Below, one piece after another: positions 1 through 8,539 of a DNA stretch of 64,000 nucleotides (within the stretch, counting starts at the first letter, position 1; each line of letters begins with the position of its first letter). Under the pieces are notes generated by a model. That model saw nothing but the letters and a program-made list of their open reading frames with translations, was not told the origin of the DNA and made no database searches. Origin of the DNA: Geoalkalibacter halelectricus (GTDB lineage Bacteria; Desulfobacterota; Desulfuromonadia; Desulfuromonadales; Geoalkalibacteraceae). A program made the position numbers and the translations under genes. The stretch spans positions 2,853,001 to 2,917,000 of the forward strand of contig NZ_CP092109.1 of the NCBI RefSeq assembly GCF_025263685.1, in the 5' to 3' direction.

Positions 1-2
1 AT

Positions 3-1682
3 AGCAACGACATCGAGAAGGAGCGCGGCATCACGATTCTGGCCAAAAACCTCTCCATCCGCCACGGCGACCTCAAAATCAACATCGTCGACACGCCCGG
101 CCATGCCGACTTCGGCGGGGAAGTCGAGCGGGTCCTCAAAATGGTCGATTCGGTGCTGCTGCTCGTCGATGCCTGCGATGGCCCCATGCCCCAGACGCGC
201 TTCGTTCTGAAAAAATCCCTCGACCTGGGCCTCAAGCCCATCGTCGTCATCAACAAGATCGATCGGCCCGGCGCGCGACCGGAAAAGGTCGTCGACATGG
301 TCTTCGATCTGTTTTGCGAACTCAACGCAAACGAGGAGCAACTCGATTTCCCCATCGTGTTCGCCAGCGCCAAGCAGGGCATCGCCAAGCGCGAGATGGC
401 CGACGACTCCAACAACCTCGAACCGCTGTTCGCCATGATCCGCGAGCGGGTCGCGCCTCCGGAGGTCGATCCCGGGCGCCCCTTCCAGATGCTCGTCACT
501 CATATAGATTATAACGAGTACATCGGCCGTATCGCCACCGGCAAAATCTTCAACGGCCGCGTCAAGGCCGGTGAAACCATCGTCCTGGTCAAGCGCGGTG
601 GCGAGATCGTTCGCGGGCGGGTCTCCAAACTGCTCGGCTACGAGGGTCTCAAGCAGGTCGAGATCGGCGAGGCGACCGCGGGTGACATCGTGACTCTGGC
701 GGGCTTTGAGGAAATCGGCATCGGCGAGACCTTCGCCAGCGTCGACGACCCCCACGCCCTGCCCTACGTCTCCATTGACGAACCCACCATCTCCATGAAT
801 TTCATGGTCAACTCCTCACCCTTTGCCGGCCGTGAAGGAAAGTTTCTCACCTCGCGCCAGATTCGCGACCGCTTGACTCGCGAACTACGCACCAATGTTT
901 CGCTGCGGGTGCAGGATACGGACAACACCGACACCTTCAAAATCTCCGGGCGCGGCGAGTTGCACCTGTCCATCCTCATCGAAAACATGCGCCGCGAGGG
1001 GTTCGAACTGGCCGTCTCCAAGCCCGAGGTCATTCTGCGCGAAATCAACGGCCAGGTGTGCGAACCCACCGAGTACCTGGTTATCGACGTGCCCGAGGAG
1101 TATCAAGGCACGGTCATCGAAAAACTCGGCACCCGCAAGGCCGAGATGGTCTCCATGCAGCCCCTCGACGGGATAAACCGCCTGGAGTTCATCATCCCCG
1201 CTCGCGGCCTCATCGGATTTCGCACCGAGTTTCTCACCGACACCCGCGGCACCGGCGTCATGACCCACACCTTTCATGAGTACGCCCCCTTCAAGGGCCA
1301 CATCCAAGGGCGCAAGAACGGTGTGCTGATCGCCATCGAGCATGGCGAGAGCGCCGCCTATGCCCTGTTCAATCTGCAAGAGCGCGGCATTCTGTTCATC
1401 GGCCCCGGCGTCGAGGTCTACGAAGGCATGGTCATCGGGCAAAACGCCAAGGAAAACGACCTGGTGGTCAATCCCTGCAAAGGCAAGAAACTCACCAACG
1501 TGCGCGCCTCCGGCAGCGATGACGCCATTCGCCTGACCCCGCCACGCATTTTTAGCCTGGAGCAGGCCCTGGAATTCATCGACGAGGACGAGTTGGTCGA
1601 AATCACACCCAAGTCCATTCGCTTGCGCAAAAAGCATCTCGATGCCAACGAGCGCAAAAGGCACGAAAAGAAAATGGGATGA
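3..1682 (+). CDS. typA: Ribosome-associated GTPase TypA/BipA (5' end outside window)
   Basis: Translational GTPase that binds the ribosome and supports growth under stress and 50S subunit maturation. The frame is open from base 3, giving 559 residues; the family is usually about 605-615, so roughly 50 N-terminal residues including the P-loop lie upstream of the window. Visible are the G2 region (RGIT near base 30), G3 DTPGHAD at base 90 and G4 NKID at base 252, followed by EF-G-like domains II, III and V and a TypA-type C-terminal domain ending in a basic [15 protein letters not shown] tail. EF-G and LepA are excluded by length and domain order. No neighbour shares its strand closely downstream, so it probably ends its own transcript. 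Confidence 0.97.
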   Translation, partial: SNDIEKERGITILAKNLSIRHGDLKINIVDTPGHADFGGEVERVLKMVDSVLLLVDACDGPMPQTRFVLKKSLDLGLKPIVVINKIDRPGARPEKVVDMVFDLFCELNANEEQLDFPIVFASAKQGIAKREMADDSNNLEPLFAMIRERVAPPEVDPGRPFQMLVTHIDYNEYIGRIATGKIFNGRVKAGETIVLVKRGGEIVRGRVSKLLGYEGLKQVEIGEATAGDIVTLAGFEEIGIGETFASVDDPHALPYVSIDEPTISMNFMVNSSPFAGREGKFLTSRQIRDRLTRELRTNVSLRVQDTDNTDTFKISGRGELHLSILIENMRREGFELAVSKPEVILREINGQVCEPTEYLVIDVPEEYQGTVIEKLGTRKAEMVSMQPLDGINRLEFIIPARGLIGFRTEFLTDTRGTGVMTHTFHEYAPFKGHIQGRKNGVLIAIEHGESAAYALFNLQERGILFIGPGVEVYEGMVIGQNAKENDLVVNPCKGKKLTNVRASGSDDAIRLTPPRIFSLEQALEFIDEDELVEITPKSIRLRKKHLDANERKRHEKKMG

Positions 1683-1986
1683 TTGAATTTTTTTCGATAC
1701 CACCGGACTGGTCAGACCAAATACGTTTCCAATTATAAAATGCGCGTTGCATGTGGGAAAAACGCATTTAAACCGAAGCGTTGTGCCACATTTTTGCCAC
1801 TGGGATTCTCAGCACCAGAAAAAAAATAAAATCGCGGTATAAAGAGCAAAACCCTATTCTTTCCAACTTATTGTTTTTATGTGATTTTTTCGATTTTTTC
1901 CCTTGCCGGGCCGAACTTTTTGAGATAGAATTTCCCTCGCAATCTTGGGAATTTTTCTCACATAACTAACAGGCCGAGGTGAAGAC
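1683..1986. other. Intergenic region, AT-rich
   Basis: About 300 bases between typA and a small zinc-ribbon gene. It is noticeably more AT-rich than the flanking genes. It contains an imperfect inverted repeat (AAATGCG near 1737 and ACGCATTT near 1762) but no hairpin with a clear U-run, so no confident typA terminator. A 62-codon open frame here (1781-1969) has no ribosome binding site and no recognisable sequence and is not called. Confidence 0.5.
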
Positions 1987-2160
1987 ATGATCGAGTGCCC
2001 TATCTGCAAAGGCAAGACCCATGTAGAAATCGACACGCATTCCGACGGTTTCGCCGAAAATCTGCAGGAATGCGGCGATTGCGGCGCCCTGTGGACCACC
2101 AAGGGGGAGCGCCACATCATGCTGCATGGCGCCACATCCTATCAGGCGATCCACTCCTAG
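1987..2160 (+). CDS. Small zinc-ribbon protein, 57 aa, function unknown
   Basis: Short acidic protein with two cysteine pairs, CPIC at residues 4-7 and CGDC near residues 33-36, an arrangement typical of a small zinc ribbon. An AGGCCGAGGTG ribosome binding site lies directly before the ATG, and a strong intrinsic terminator follows 30 bases after the stop, so this is a monocistronic expressed gene despite its size. The ribbon is followed by a stretch rich in Thr, Lys and His. I do not recognise a characterised family; metal binding is inferred only from the cysteine spacing. Confidence 0.75.
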   Translation: MIECPICKGKTHVEIDTHSDGFAENLQECGDCGALWTTKGERHIMLHGATSYQAIHS

Positions 2161-2188
2161 GAACCGCTTGCCCATAAGAAACATTTCC

Positions 2189-2224
2189 AAGCGAGAAGGG
2201 ATAAGCCCTTTCTCGCTTTTTTTC
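2189..2224 (+). terminator. Rho-independent terminator of the zinc-ribbon gene
   Basis: Stem AAGCGAGAAGGG / CCCTTTCTCGCTT with a short ATAAG loop and one bulged base, followed by a run of T interrupted by a single C. Classical intrinsic terminator on the plus strand. Confidence 0.9.
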
Positions 2225-2372
2225 TTTTTAGGCGCCGATGAAAAACCTGGCTACTCGACACCGCGTACCAACCGGAGCAGGGTGCAGGAACAGCTTGAAA
2301 AAAGGGAATGATCTGATTATAGTGGGGCGGTTTTTGTTCTAACTCTGCTTGAACTCGCCACGGAGGACGACC

Positions 2373-2924
2373 TTGGACAAGGAACTGACCGATAAGGACA
2401 AAAAAATCCTGCTCAAAGCCGCCCGCAAAGCGATCTGCGATTTTGTCTCAAAAGAGTCCTTCGAGCCTGAGCCGCGCGAGGAAAAGTCTCTCAATCGACG
2501 CAGTGGCTGCTTTGTCACCATCAAGCAGGACGGGCAATTACGCGGGTGCATCGGCAATTTTCAGTCCGAGCGCCCCCTGTTTAAGGAAGTCGCCGAGATG
2601 GCGGTGGCCTCGGCCACCAAGGATCCGCGCTTTTATCCCATGAAAGCCGCGGATCTGGAAAATTTTTCCCTGGAAATATCGGTACTTTCGCCGCTGAAAA
2701 AAATCGAGAACATCGAGGAGATCGAGATCGGAACCCACGGCATCTATCTCGAAAAAGGCTTCTACCGCGGCGTCCTTCTGCCCCAGGTGGCCACCGAACA
2801 CCATTGGGACCGCATCACCTTTCTCAAACAGACCTGCATCAAGGCGGGCCTGCCCACCAACGCCTGGCAAAGCGAGGACGCCGAAATCTATATTTTCAGC
2901 GCCCAGATCTTCGGCGAAAAATAA
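2373..2924 (+). CDS. AMMECR1-domain protein (AmmeMemoRadiSam system protein A type)
   Basis: Single-domain AMMECR1 family protein of about 183 residues. The hallmark segment is present: GCFVTIKQDGQLRGCIG, then the FKEVAEMAVASATKDPRF segment and LPQVATEHHWDRITFLKQTC near the C terminus. The family occurs in all domains, often near Memo and radical SAM genes; its chemistry is unsettled. Neither partner is seen here. The start is chosen as TTG at 2373 because GGAGG sits six bases upstream; a longer reading from TTG at 2349 would have to start before that site. Its stop codon abuts the stop of the convergent dtxR-like gene. Confidence 0.9.
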   Translation: MDKELTDKDKKILLKAARKAICDFVSKESFEPEPREEKSLNRRSGCFVTIKQDGQLRGCIGNFQSERPLFKEVAEMAVASATKDPRFYPMKAADLENFSLEISVLSPLKKIENIEEIEIGTHGIYLEKGFYRGVLLPQVATEHHWDRITFLKQTCIKAGLPTNAWQSEDAEIYIFSAQIFGEK

Positions 2925-3572
2925 TCATTCCTTGCGCACAAAGATTTCCCGCGCCAGATCCTGGTCGACGGCAAACTGCGAATGACCGACCTTGAACACG
3001 AAGGTGGGAAAGGTCTGGCTGAGTTGCAGACGGTTGCCGGGAAGCACGCCCATACTCATGAGCTTTTGCATTTTTTTCGGGTCGTCGGCGGCCAGATAAG
3101 CGATCTCACCGCCCTCACCCGCCTTGAGTTCCGTCAGGGCGACCACCCCTACTCGACCCTGCTCACGCGCCTCCTCGCAACATAGACCCGGCGGGATGGG
3201 GTTGCCATGGGGGCAGGTGGAGGGATGATTGAGCAGGGTACAGATCTTGGTGTCCACACCCTGGTGCAGCAAATGCTCCAGCTCGCAGGCCTTGGCATTG
3301 CCCTCCCCGCCTTTGACATCCAGAATATCCATCATGAGCCGCTCAGCCAGACGGTGGCGCCGCACGGTCATGCGCGCCTCGGGGCGCCCCTCCTTGCGCA
3401 GGTATACCCGATCCCCGCTGACCTCGATGTAGGCCAGGCGATTGAGTTCGGCAAGGGCCTCATCATCGGGACCGATCCCCAGGGTACTCAGATGGGCGGC
3501 GTTGTCGCCGGCCTCTTCGGTGGCGATCCACAGCGCTTCAAGAATTTCCTCGGCCTTGGGAGAAACTTTCAT
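2925..3572 (-). CDS. DtxR/MntR-family metal-dependent repressor with C-terminal FeoA-like domain
   Basis: Predicted Fe(II)- or Mn(II)-responsive transcription factor of 215 residues. The order is a winged-helix DNA-binding domain (about 1-75), a metal-binding and dimerisation domain with the typical H..E and C..E residues (LERLMMDILDV-like helix, ACELEH, CTLLNHPSTCPHGNP), and an SH3-like FeoA domain from about residue 140 (MQKLMSMGVLPGNRLQL). It is the last gene of a feoB operon: its ATG overlaps the stop of the zinc-ribbon gene as ATGA. No separate feoA is present, so the FeoA-like fold appears only as this fusion. It probably feeds metal status back on the operon; direct target sites are not proven. 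Confidence 0.9.
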   Translation of the reverse strand: MKVSPKAEEILEALWIATEEAGDNAAHLSTLGIGPDDEALAELNRLAYIEVSGDRVYLRKEGRPEARMTVRRHRLAERLMMDILDVKGGEGNAKACELEHLLHQGVDTKICTLLNHPSTCPHGNPIPPGLCCEEAREQGRVGVVALTELKAGEGGEIAYLAADDPKKMQKLMSMGVLPGNRLQLSQTFPTFVFKVGHSQFAVDQDLAREIFVRKE

Positions 3573-3757
3573 GGCGAATCCTTAGACTCCTTTTGAGCAG
3601 TATTTTTTTCCAGCCAGCGTTTAAGAAACCCTCTGGGCACGGGGTTTTTGTAGCCACAGTGCGGACAGTGAATGTTGCGACATCCCCCGAAGCAAGCCCC
3701 GCAAGCCTTTTGCACGATCTCTTGCGGCAGCTCTTTTCCACAAAACCCGCACGTCAC
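3569..3757 (-). CDS. FeoB-linked small cysteine-rich zinc-ribbon protein, 62 aa
   Basis: Tiny protein lying between feoB and the dtxR-like gene, with overlaps at both ends (GTGA with feoB, ATGA with dtxR), so translation of all three is coupled. It has CGFC, CGAC..C and CPHC motifs, consistent with a double zinc ribbon or a small Fe-S module, followed by a basic RGFLKRWLEKN tail that could lie along the membrane. The GTG start at 3757 is chosen over an upstream ATG because that would run far into feoB. It may play a FeoC-like accessory role, which is inference from position only. Confidence 0.75.
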   Translation of the reverse strand: MTCGFCGKELPQEIVQKACGACFGGCRNIHCPHCGYKNPVPRGFLKRWLEKNTAQKESKDSP

Positions 3758-5724
3758 GACAATACCCCACCCGCCAGCAGAAGCCGATTGAGCAATGCTC
3801 CGGCCGTGAACGCCAAGACCGACACAAAAACCAGTATACCAAGAGAAACACGCCACCCGCGCTCTTTCTGCATGATGAGAAACTGGGCGATGCAGGGAAC
3901 AAAGAGGGTCAGCGTAACGGCCGCCACCGTCAATTGCACGGCAGACAGCAGGCCGGAGGTTTGCAAATCATAGAGCCCGGCCGCGCCGAAGTCGCGGCGG
4001 AAAAAGCCGAAGATAAACGCGGCGGCCGCTTCGGCGGGCAGACCCAGGGCATTCATGGCGGGCGTCATGGCACGAACCAACCCCTCCAGCAGGCCGGTCA
4101 TCTTTCCGGCCCAGAGCAGCACCGAGGCAAGAATGAACAGGGGAAAGATCTCCAGGAAGTAGGACTGCATGCGCGTCAGGGTTTTGACCAGTACATTGCG
4201 CGGCTGCGGCATGCGCAAGGGCGGGATTTCCATGTAAAACATCGGCTGCTCACCCGGCATGACCCGCGCGGCGAGAAACCCGACCAGCAGGAACAGTCCG
4301 GCAATGCATGCGCTCCAGACCACCAGCGCCCCAGGAACCCCGGACAGCAATCCGAGAATCACGCCGAGTTGCGCGCTGCACGGGATCGCCAGGGCCAGCA
4401 GCAAGGTGGCGATGATGCGTTCGCGAATGGTTTCGAGAGTGCGCGTCACGATGGTCGCCATGGTATCGCAGCCGAACCCGAGCACGATGGGAATGACCGC
4501 GCGGCCATTCAGGCCGATGCGCTTGAACACCCGGTCGACCAGCATCGCCAGGCGGGGAAAGTAGCCGGTATCCTCGATCAGGGAGAACACCAGAAAAAAG
4601 GAACCGACGATGGGCAGCACCAACGCCACGGCGTAACGCACCCCCAGGGTCAATACACCGTATTCACCGACCAGCAACTCATAGAGCCAGTCCCACGCCA
4701 GATAGGTCTGACCCAAGCGCTCAACCCATGGGTTGATGTGTTCCTCGAACAGCACGCCTTCGAGAAAATCCACCACCACCCCGGCGCCAAAAACGCCCAC
4801 CACCTGGTAGAGGCCAAAATACAGGATCAAAAGCAGAATCGGCACCCCGGTCCAGGGGTTCATCATCCAATTGGAAAGGCGCTCGGCGAGGGGAACGCCG
4901 GCCACCGCGCTTTGTCGCACCACGCCGGCCAACAGGCCAGAGCACACGCGCTTGCGTTCCAGGCTGATGCGCAGATGTAGATCGGCGCGCCGCTCGAACA
5001 CGACGCCGTTGACCACCTGCGCGATGCGGGCGTAATCCTGCTCGCCCTCCGTGCGTCGCACCAGCGCCTCGATTTCAGTGTCGCGCTGCAGCAGCAGCAA
5101 CGCCAGGGACTTGCGGGACAGGCGGTATTCCTCGCGCAGCAGATCCGCCACCTGCCGAATGTCGCTTTCCAGATCAGCGGCGTAGCTGAAGCGGGCCTGG
5201 GGGCGATCAGCGGCGTTCTCGATGACGGCGCGGATTTCTTGCAGACCGCGCTTGCGCGCGGTCGCCGCGGCAATCACCGGAATGCCGATTTTTTCCTCGA
5301 GCAAGGCCGTGTCGATTTCCATGCCGAGGCGCTCGGCCTCATCCATGATGTTGACCACCAGGACCACCGGCAGGCCCGCCTCGACCAACTGCAGCGTCAT
5401 GGGCAGCATGCGCTCGATGTTGCGGGCATCGATGACATGCAAAACGGTGTGCGGGGTTTCCTCGAGGAGAATGGCGCGCGCCACGCGTTCTTCTTCCGTG
5501 ATCGGCATCAGGGTGTACATGCCGGGCGTGTCGAGTACCTCAAAGCGTTGTCCCGCCACCTCACAGACGCCCCGGGAAACCTCCACCGAGGTGCCGGGGT
5601 AGTTCGAGACCGTGGTATAGGCGCCGGTCAGGGCATTGAACAGCACACTTTTGCCGACATTGGGGTTGCCGACCAGTACGATTTTGGGAAGAACCTGGGC
5701 ATCGGAAATCGAGCGCTTCTTCAT
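3754..5724 (-). CDS. feoB: Ferrous iron transporter FeoB
   Basis: Inner-membrane Fe(II) transporter with an N-terminal G domain. Residues 19-26 are the P-loop GNPNVGKS; the G3 motif DTPGMY and the G4-like NIMD follow; the GDI-like helical domain spans about 170-270; the remainder holds the two Gate regions and about ten membrane segments. At 656 residues it is at the compact end of the family. It is the first gene of an operon feoB / zinc ribbon / dtxR. A Fur-box-like sequence lies 18-36 bases upstream of the ATG and the fur gene is immediately upstream on the same strand, so iron repression is expected. Confidence 0.97.
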   Translation of the reverse strand: MKKRSISDAQVLPKIVLVGNPNVGKSVLFNALTGAYTTVSNYPGTSVEVSRGVCEVAGQRFEVLDTPGMYTLMPITEEERVARAILLEETPHTVLHVIDARNIERMLPMTLQLVEAGLPVVLVVNIMDEAERLGMEIDTALLEEKIGIPVIAAATARKRGLQEIRAVIENAADRPQARFSYAADLESDIRQVADLLREEYRLSRKSLALLLLQRDTEIEALVRRTEGEQDYARIAQVVNGVVFERRADLHLRISLERKRVCSGLLAGVVRQSAVAGVPLAERLSNWMMNPWTGVPILLLILYFGLYQVVGVFGAGVVVDFLEGVLFEEHINPWVERLGQTYLAWDWLYELLVGEYGVLTLGVRYAVALVLPIVGSFFLVFSLIEDTGYFPRLAMLVDRVFKRIGLNGRAVIPIVLGFGCDTMATIVTRTLETIRERIIATLLLALAIPCSAQLGVILGLLSGVPGALVVWSACIAGLFLLVGFLAARVMPGEQPMFYMEIPPLRMPQPRNVLVKTLTRMQSYFLEIFPLFILASVLLWAGKMTGLLEGLVRAMTPAMNALGLPAEAAAAFIFGFFRRDFGAAGLYDLQTSGLLSAVQLTVAAVTLTLFVPCIAQFLIMQKERGWRVSLGILVFVSVLAFTAGALLNRLLLAGGVLS

Positions 5725-5741
5725 GGGAACAATGGACCTCT

Positions 5742-5760
5742 AAGATTGACTATCATTTTC
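5742..5760 (-). promoter_or_regulatory. Candidate Fur box upstream of feoB
   Basis: Read on the minus strand the sequence is GAAAATGATAGTCAATCTT, which matches 14 of 19 positions of the E. coli-type Fur consensus GATAATGATAATCATTATC. It lies between the fur terminator and the feoB start, where an operator would be expected. Binding is inferred. Confidence 0.65.
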
Positions 5761-5774
5761 ATAAAGAACGCAAA

Positions 5775-5794
5775 AAAAGCCCGTCAGGGCTTTT
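5775..5794 (-). terminator. Terminator of fur, overlapping its stop codon
   Basis: Perfect stem AAAAGCCC / GGGCTTTT with a GTCA loop; on the minus strand a T-run follows. The fur stop codon TGA lies inside the loop and stem, so termination begins within the end of the coding region. It insulates feoB from fur read-through. Confidence 0.85.
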
Positions 5795-6215
5795 GGCAAT
5801 CGGCACAGAGGCCGTACAACTCAAGGCGATGGTTTTCAATCTTGAAATTATGTCGCCGGGCAACTTCGTCCTGCAAGGTTTCGATGCGCGGATCCTCGAA
5901 CTCGATGATGCGCTTGCAGCGGGTGCAGATCAGGTGATCGTGGTGCTCCTCGCCGATAACCGACTCATAGCGCGTCTGGCCGTCGCCGAATTGGTGCTCC
6001 TCGGCGATTCCGCACTCGGAAAACAACTTCAAGGTACGATAAACGGTGGCATAGCCGATATTGGGGTGTTTTTCGCGAATGCGCAGATACAGCTCTTCAA
6101 TGGAGAGATGGCTGCCGGCCGCCAGGAATTCTTCCAGGATGATGTCGCGCTGCTGCGTGGACTTCAATCCCTTTTCGGAAAGATACCGACGAAACTTGTC
6201 ACGAATTTTTCCCAT
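5784..6215 (-). CDS. fur: Ferric uptake regulator Fur
   Basis: Fe(II)-dependent repressor of 143 residues. N-terminal winged helix (about 1-80, with the typical TQQRDIILEEF and IGYATVYRTLKLF recognition helix), then a metal-binding dimerisation domain with the HHDHLICTRC segment and a C-terminal CADC pair for the structural zinc. The start ATG at 6215 is preferred over an upstream in-frame ATG because GGGAG lies five bases before it and MGKIRDKF is the normal beginning. Located directly upstream of feoB. A second family member at 40.5 kb is placed as Zur by its context. Confidence 0.93.
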   Translation of the reverse strand: MGKIRDKFRRYLSEKGLKSTQQRDIILEEFLAAGSHLSIEELYLRIREKHPNIGYATVYRTLKLFSECGIAEEHQFGDGQTRYESVIGEEHHDHLICTRCKRIIEFEDPRIETLQDEVARRHNFKIENHRLELYGLCADCQKP

Positions 6216-6276
6216 GGCGGCTCCCGTTGAAAGGCACATTCATAGCCAAGAAAGTTGCATCAGTCAATGGGGAAAA

Positions 6277-7026
6277 TTACCCGAGCATCGGCAACCACTC
6301 GTAAAGGTATCCTGTCATGAAAGCGAACATATTGAAAAAGAGCATGATTCCCACCACCATCAATAAAACGCCGGTGATGATCTCCATGATCCGAATGTGC
6401 CGCTTGAAGCGATTGAAAAAGGACAAAAATCCATGAAACATCAGGCCGGAGATGAAGAAGGGAATACCCAATCCGGCCGAATAGGCGGACAGCAGGTAAA
6501 TCCCCTCGCTCACTCCGCCGGTGGTGCTGGCGGCCAGGGCGAGGATGGCACCAAGAATGGGACCGATGCAGGGCGTCCAACCGGCGGCGAAGGCAATGCC
6601 GACCAAAAGCGTGCCAAGCACGCCGGTGGGCTTGCGCGCCAGGTGAACGCGCTTCTCGCCCAGCAGCATGCCGAAGTGAAGCAGTCCGGTCATGTGAATG
6701 CCGAACAGGAAGATGAGTACCCCGCCGACCTTTTGGATCACTCCCAGCCAGTCGCGCAGATAACTCTGAAACGAATGCGAGGCCCAGCCCGCCAGTCCCC
6801 CGAGAGCAATGAAAACGATGGAGAACCCGACGATAAAGGCCAGGGAATGAAACACCACCGCAAAACGCACCTTGGCGTCGGGTTGGGACTCCTTGAGTTG
6901 CCCGAAGGAGATTCCGGTGATGTAGGTCAGGTAGGATGGAATGAGGGGCAGCACGCAGGGGGAAAAAAATGACAGCACCCCGGCGGAAAAGGCGATCCAA
7001 AGGGTGATTTCCGCACCGGTCGGCAT
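6277..7026 (-). CDS. ccdA: CcdA-type thiol-disulfide electron transporter
   Basis: Six-helix membrane protein (249 aa) of the DsbD/CcdA family that passes reducing equivalents from cytoplasmic thioredoxin to periplasmic thioredoxin-like proteins, usually for cytochrome c maturation. The two conserved membrane cysteines are present in FFSPCVLPLIP (TM1) and GWTPCIGPILG (TM4), each followed by proline-rich kinks. It lies nine bases downstream of the tlpA-like gene, its likely partner. The many haem proteins of this type of organism give such a pair an obvious job. Confidence 0.93.
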   Translation of the reverse strand: MPTGAEITLWIAFSAGVLSFFSPCVLPLIPSYLTYITGISFGQLKESQPDAKVRFAVVFHSLAFIVGFSIVFIALGGLAGWASHSFQSYLRDWLGVIQKVGGVLIFLFGIHMTGLLHFGMLLGEKRVHLARKPTGVLGTLLVGIAFAAGWTPCIGPILGAILALAASTTGGVSEGIYLLSAYSAGLGIPFFISGLMFHGFLSFFNRFKRHIRIMEIITGVLLMVVGIMLFFNMFAFMTGYLYEWLPMLG

Positions 7027-7035
7027 AGACTCTTC

Positions 7036-7572
7036 CTAGTCCGCGAGAAGTCTGGAAATATGTTCGATGACCCGGGAATCGGTCCAATCGCGTCCGCCGA
7101 TGACATGATCGACGACGATGCCGTTGCGATCGACGATGAAGGTTTCGGGAAAACGGTAGACTCGGTAGAGTTCCTGCACCCGGCCCTGGGGATCGATGGG
7201 AATGGTGAAGCTGTAGGGGTTGGCCTCCAGGTAGGTGGCCAGGGCGCGATGAGGGTCCTCCTCGACGTTGATGGCGAGCAGTTCGAAGTCCTCGCGATGC
7301 CCGAAACGCTGGTTAAGCTTCTCCAGGGTGGGCTTTTCGGCGCGGCAGGGCGGACACCAGGTCGCCCAGAAGTTGATCAGAACCACCTTGCCGCGCAAGT
7401 GCGAGAGCGTGACCGAATCACCACCGTAGGTGTTCAGGGTGAAATCCGGTGCCACGGTGCCAACGCGAACGCTCGGAGCCGGAGGGGCATCGGGCTTGGG
7501 AGCTCCGCCCATGACCAGCAGAGCGCCTGCGACCAGGGCCAAAACCACGAGAACGGGGAGAAAACGGCGCAT
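7036..7572 (-). CDS. TlpA/ResA-like periplasmic thioredoxin
   Basis: Membrane-anchored thioredoxin-fold protein of 178 residues: an N-terminal uncleaved anchor or signal (about 5-23), then an AhpC-TSA/Redoxin domain with VGTVAPDFTL, the active site WCPPC inside NFWATWCPPCRAEKP, and the cis-proline region RFPETFIVDRNG. Together with the adjacent CcdA it forms a complete periplasmic thiol reduction path, probably serving apocytochrome c. A role as ResA is likely but not proven, since TlpA and ResA cannot be separated by sequence alone. Confidence 0.93.
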   Translation of the reverse strand: MRRFLPVLVVLALVAGALLVMGGAPKPDAPPAPSVRVGTVAPDFTLNTYGGDSVTLSHLRGKVVLINFWATWCPPCRAEKPTLEKLNQRFGHREDFELLAINVEEDPHRALATYLEANPYSFTIPIDPQGRVQELYRVYRFPETFIVDRNGIVVDHVIGGRDWTDSRVIEHISRLLAD

Positions 7573-7652
7573 AGAAAAAATACCTTTCGTGTAAATATTC
7601 CAGAATTTATATATTTACTCGGTTGCCAGAACATTGTCAAGAAAAGCCAGGG

Positions 7653-8057
7653 TCAGGGAGCAGAATCCTCGCTGTTTGCCTCTTCCCAGAGTTGTTCGAT
7701 CAGATCCATCTCGTCCTCGGTGAAGCCGAAATAATGGGCGAGTTCATGCATGACGGTCTCGCGCAGCACCCGCTGCAGGGGTATGCCGGTTTCGGCGATG
7801 AAATTTTCCACCGCCTTTTGATAAATGATGATCAGGTCGGGCGGGGTGCTGACGAAGTCGATGCTGCGCTCGGTGAGGGGCCAACCCGAGTAGTAGCCGA
7901 GCAGGTCGCGCGGATCTTCCAGCCCGACACCGAAGAGGGTATCCGCATCGGCCCAGTCATGAACCTGAAAGGAGAGATTTTCAGCGCGCGCGAGAAACTC
8001 CTCGGGGATGGAGGCGATGGCCCGCTCAACCTGATGTTCGAATTCGGTGCGCGTCAT
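7653..8057 (-). CDS. Zincin-like metallopeptidase family protein
   Basis: A 134-residue protein of the minimal zincin family (Pfam Zincin_1). The metal motif is in ETVMHELAHYFGFTEDEMD, that is HExxH followed by a downstream Asp/Glu. Upstream PPDLIIIYQKAVE is also typical. No signal peptide, so cytosolic. The ATG overlaps the stop of the thioesterase gene (ATGA), suggesting coupled translation. Substrate unknown; proteolysis has not been well documented for this family. Confidence 0.85.
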   Translation of the reverse strand: MTRTEFEHQVERAIASIPEEFLARAENLSFQVHDWADADTLFGVGLEDPRDLLGYYSGWPLTERSIDFVSTPPDLIIIYQKAVENFIAETGIPLQRVLRETVMHELAHYFGFTEDEMDLIEQLWEEANSEDSAP

Positions 8058-8518
8058 TCTTCGAACCCTTGTCCACGCGCCACGCGGAACACGCTGCGAA
8101 AGCGCGCAACCTCGCTCTCCTGCTCATCCAGCAGAATCGCCTCGCCATAAAAGGTGCGCCCCTCGGGCCCGCGCACCTCGGCTATGGCTCTGACCTCCCC
8201 GGCATGCACAGGCGCCAGAAAGGTCATGCTCAATTCGGTGGTGGCGAATCGAGAACCCGGCGGCAGCAGGCTTTTAATCGCCATGGCCACGGCGGTATCG
8301 GCCAGGGTGGTCAAGGCCCCACCGTGCATCAAGCCTCCTCCCTGGGCCAACTTGACGCGAAAAGGAACACTCAGCACGGCACGGCCCTGCGCGGCGCTCT
8401 CGATGCGCAGACCGACCAAGTCCTCAAAGGGGGCCGTGTCGATCCATCCCTCCAATTCAAAAGTAGATTGACCCGCATCTTCCATGGGCAGGTTTCCGTC
8501 GATCAGCAATCGTGCCAT
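8054..8518 (-). CDS. PaaI-family hotdog-fold thioesterase
   Basis: Hotdog acyl-CoA thioesterase of 154 residues. The family helix with the HGGALTTLADTAVAMA motif carries the catalytic-region HGG and the Asp of the PaaI group. It lies 21 bases downstream of a sigma-54 response regulator and overlaps the zincin gene, so the three are probably co-transcribed. Acyl substrate cannot be told from sequence. The start ATG at 8518 gives an N-terminal extension of about 20 residues relative to the shortest family members. Confidence 0.88.
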   Translation of the reverse strand: MARLLIDGNLPMEDAGQSTFELEGWIDTAPFEDLVGLRIESAAQGRAVLSVPFRVKLAQGGGLMHGGALTTLADTAVAMAIKSLLPPGSRFATTELSMTFLAPVHAGEVRAIAEVRGPEGRTFYGEAILLDEQESEVARFRSVFRVARGQGFEE

Positions 8519-8539
8519 GCGTTCGCTTCCTTGTTGGCT

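Noticed and set aside
885-1703. Long minus-strand open frame (272 codons) opposite typA
   Set aside because: It is the antisense of a conserved coding region in GC-rich DNA, has no ribosome site and no family resemblance.
1781-1969. 62-codon plus-strand frame after typA
   Set aside because: AT-rich, no ribosome site, composition unlike a protein-coding gene.
3934-4980. 348-codon plus-strand frame opposite feoB
   Set aside because: Antisense shadow with His/Gln-rich translation typical of GC-rich third-position bias.
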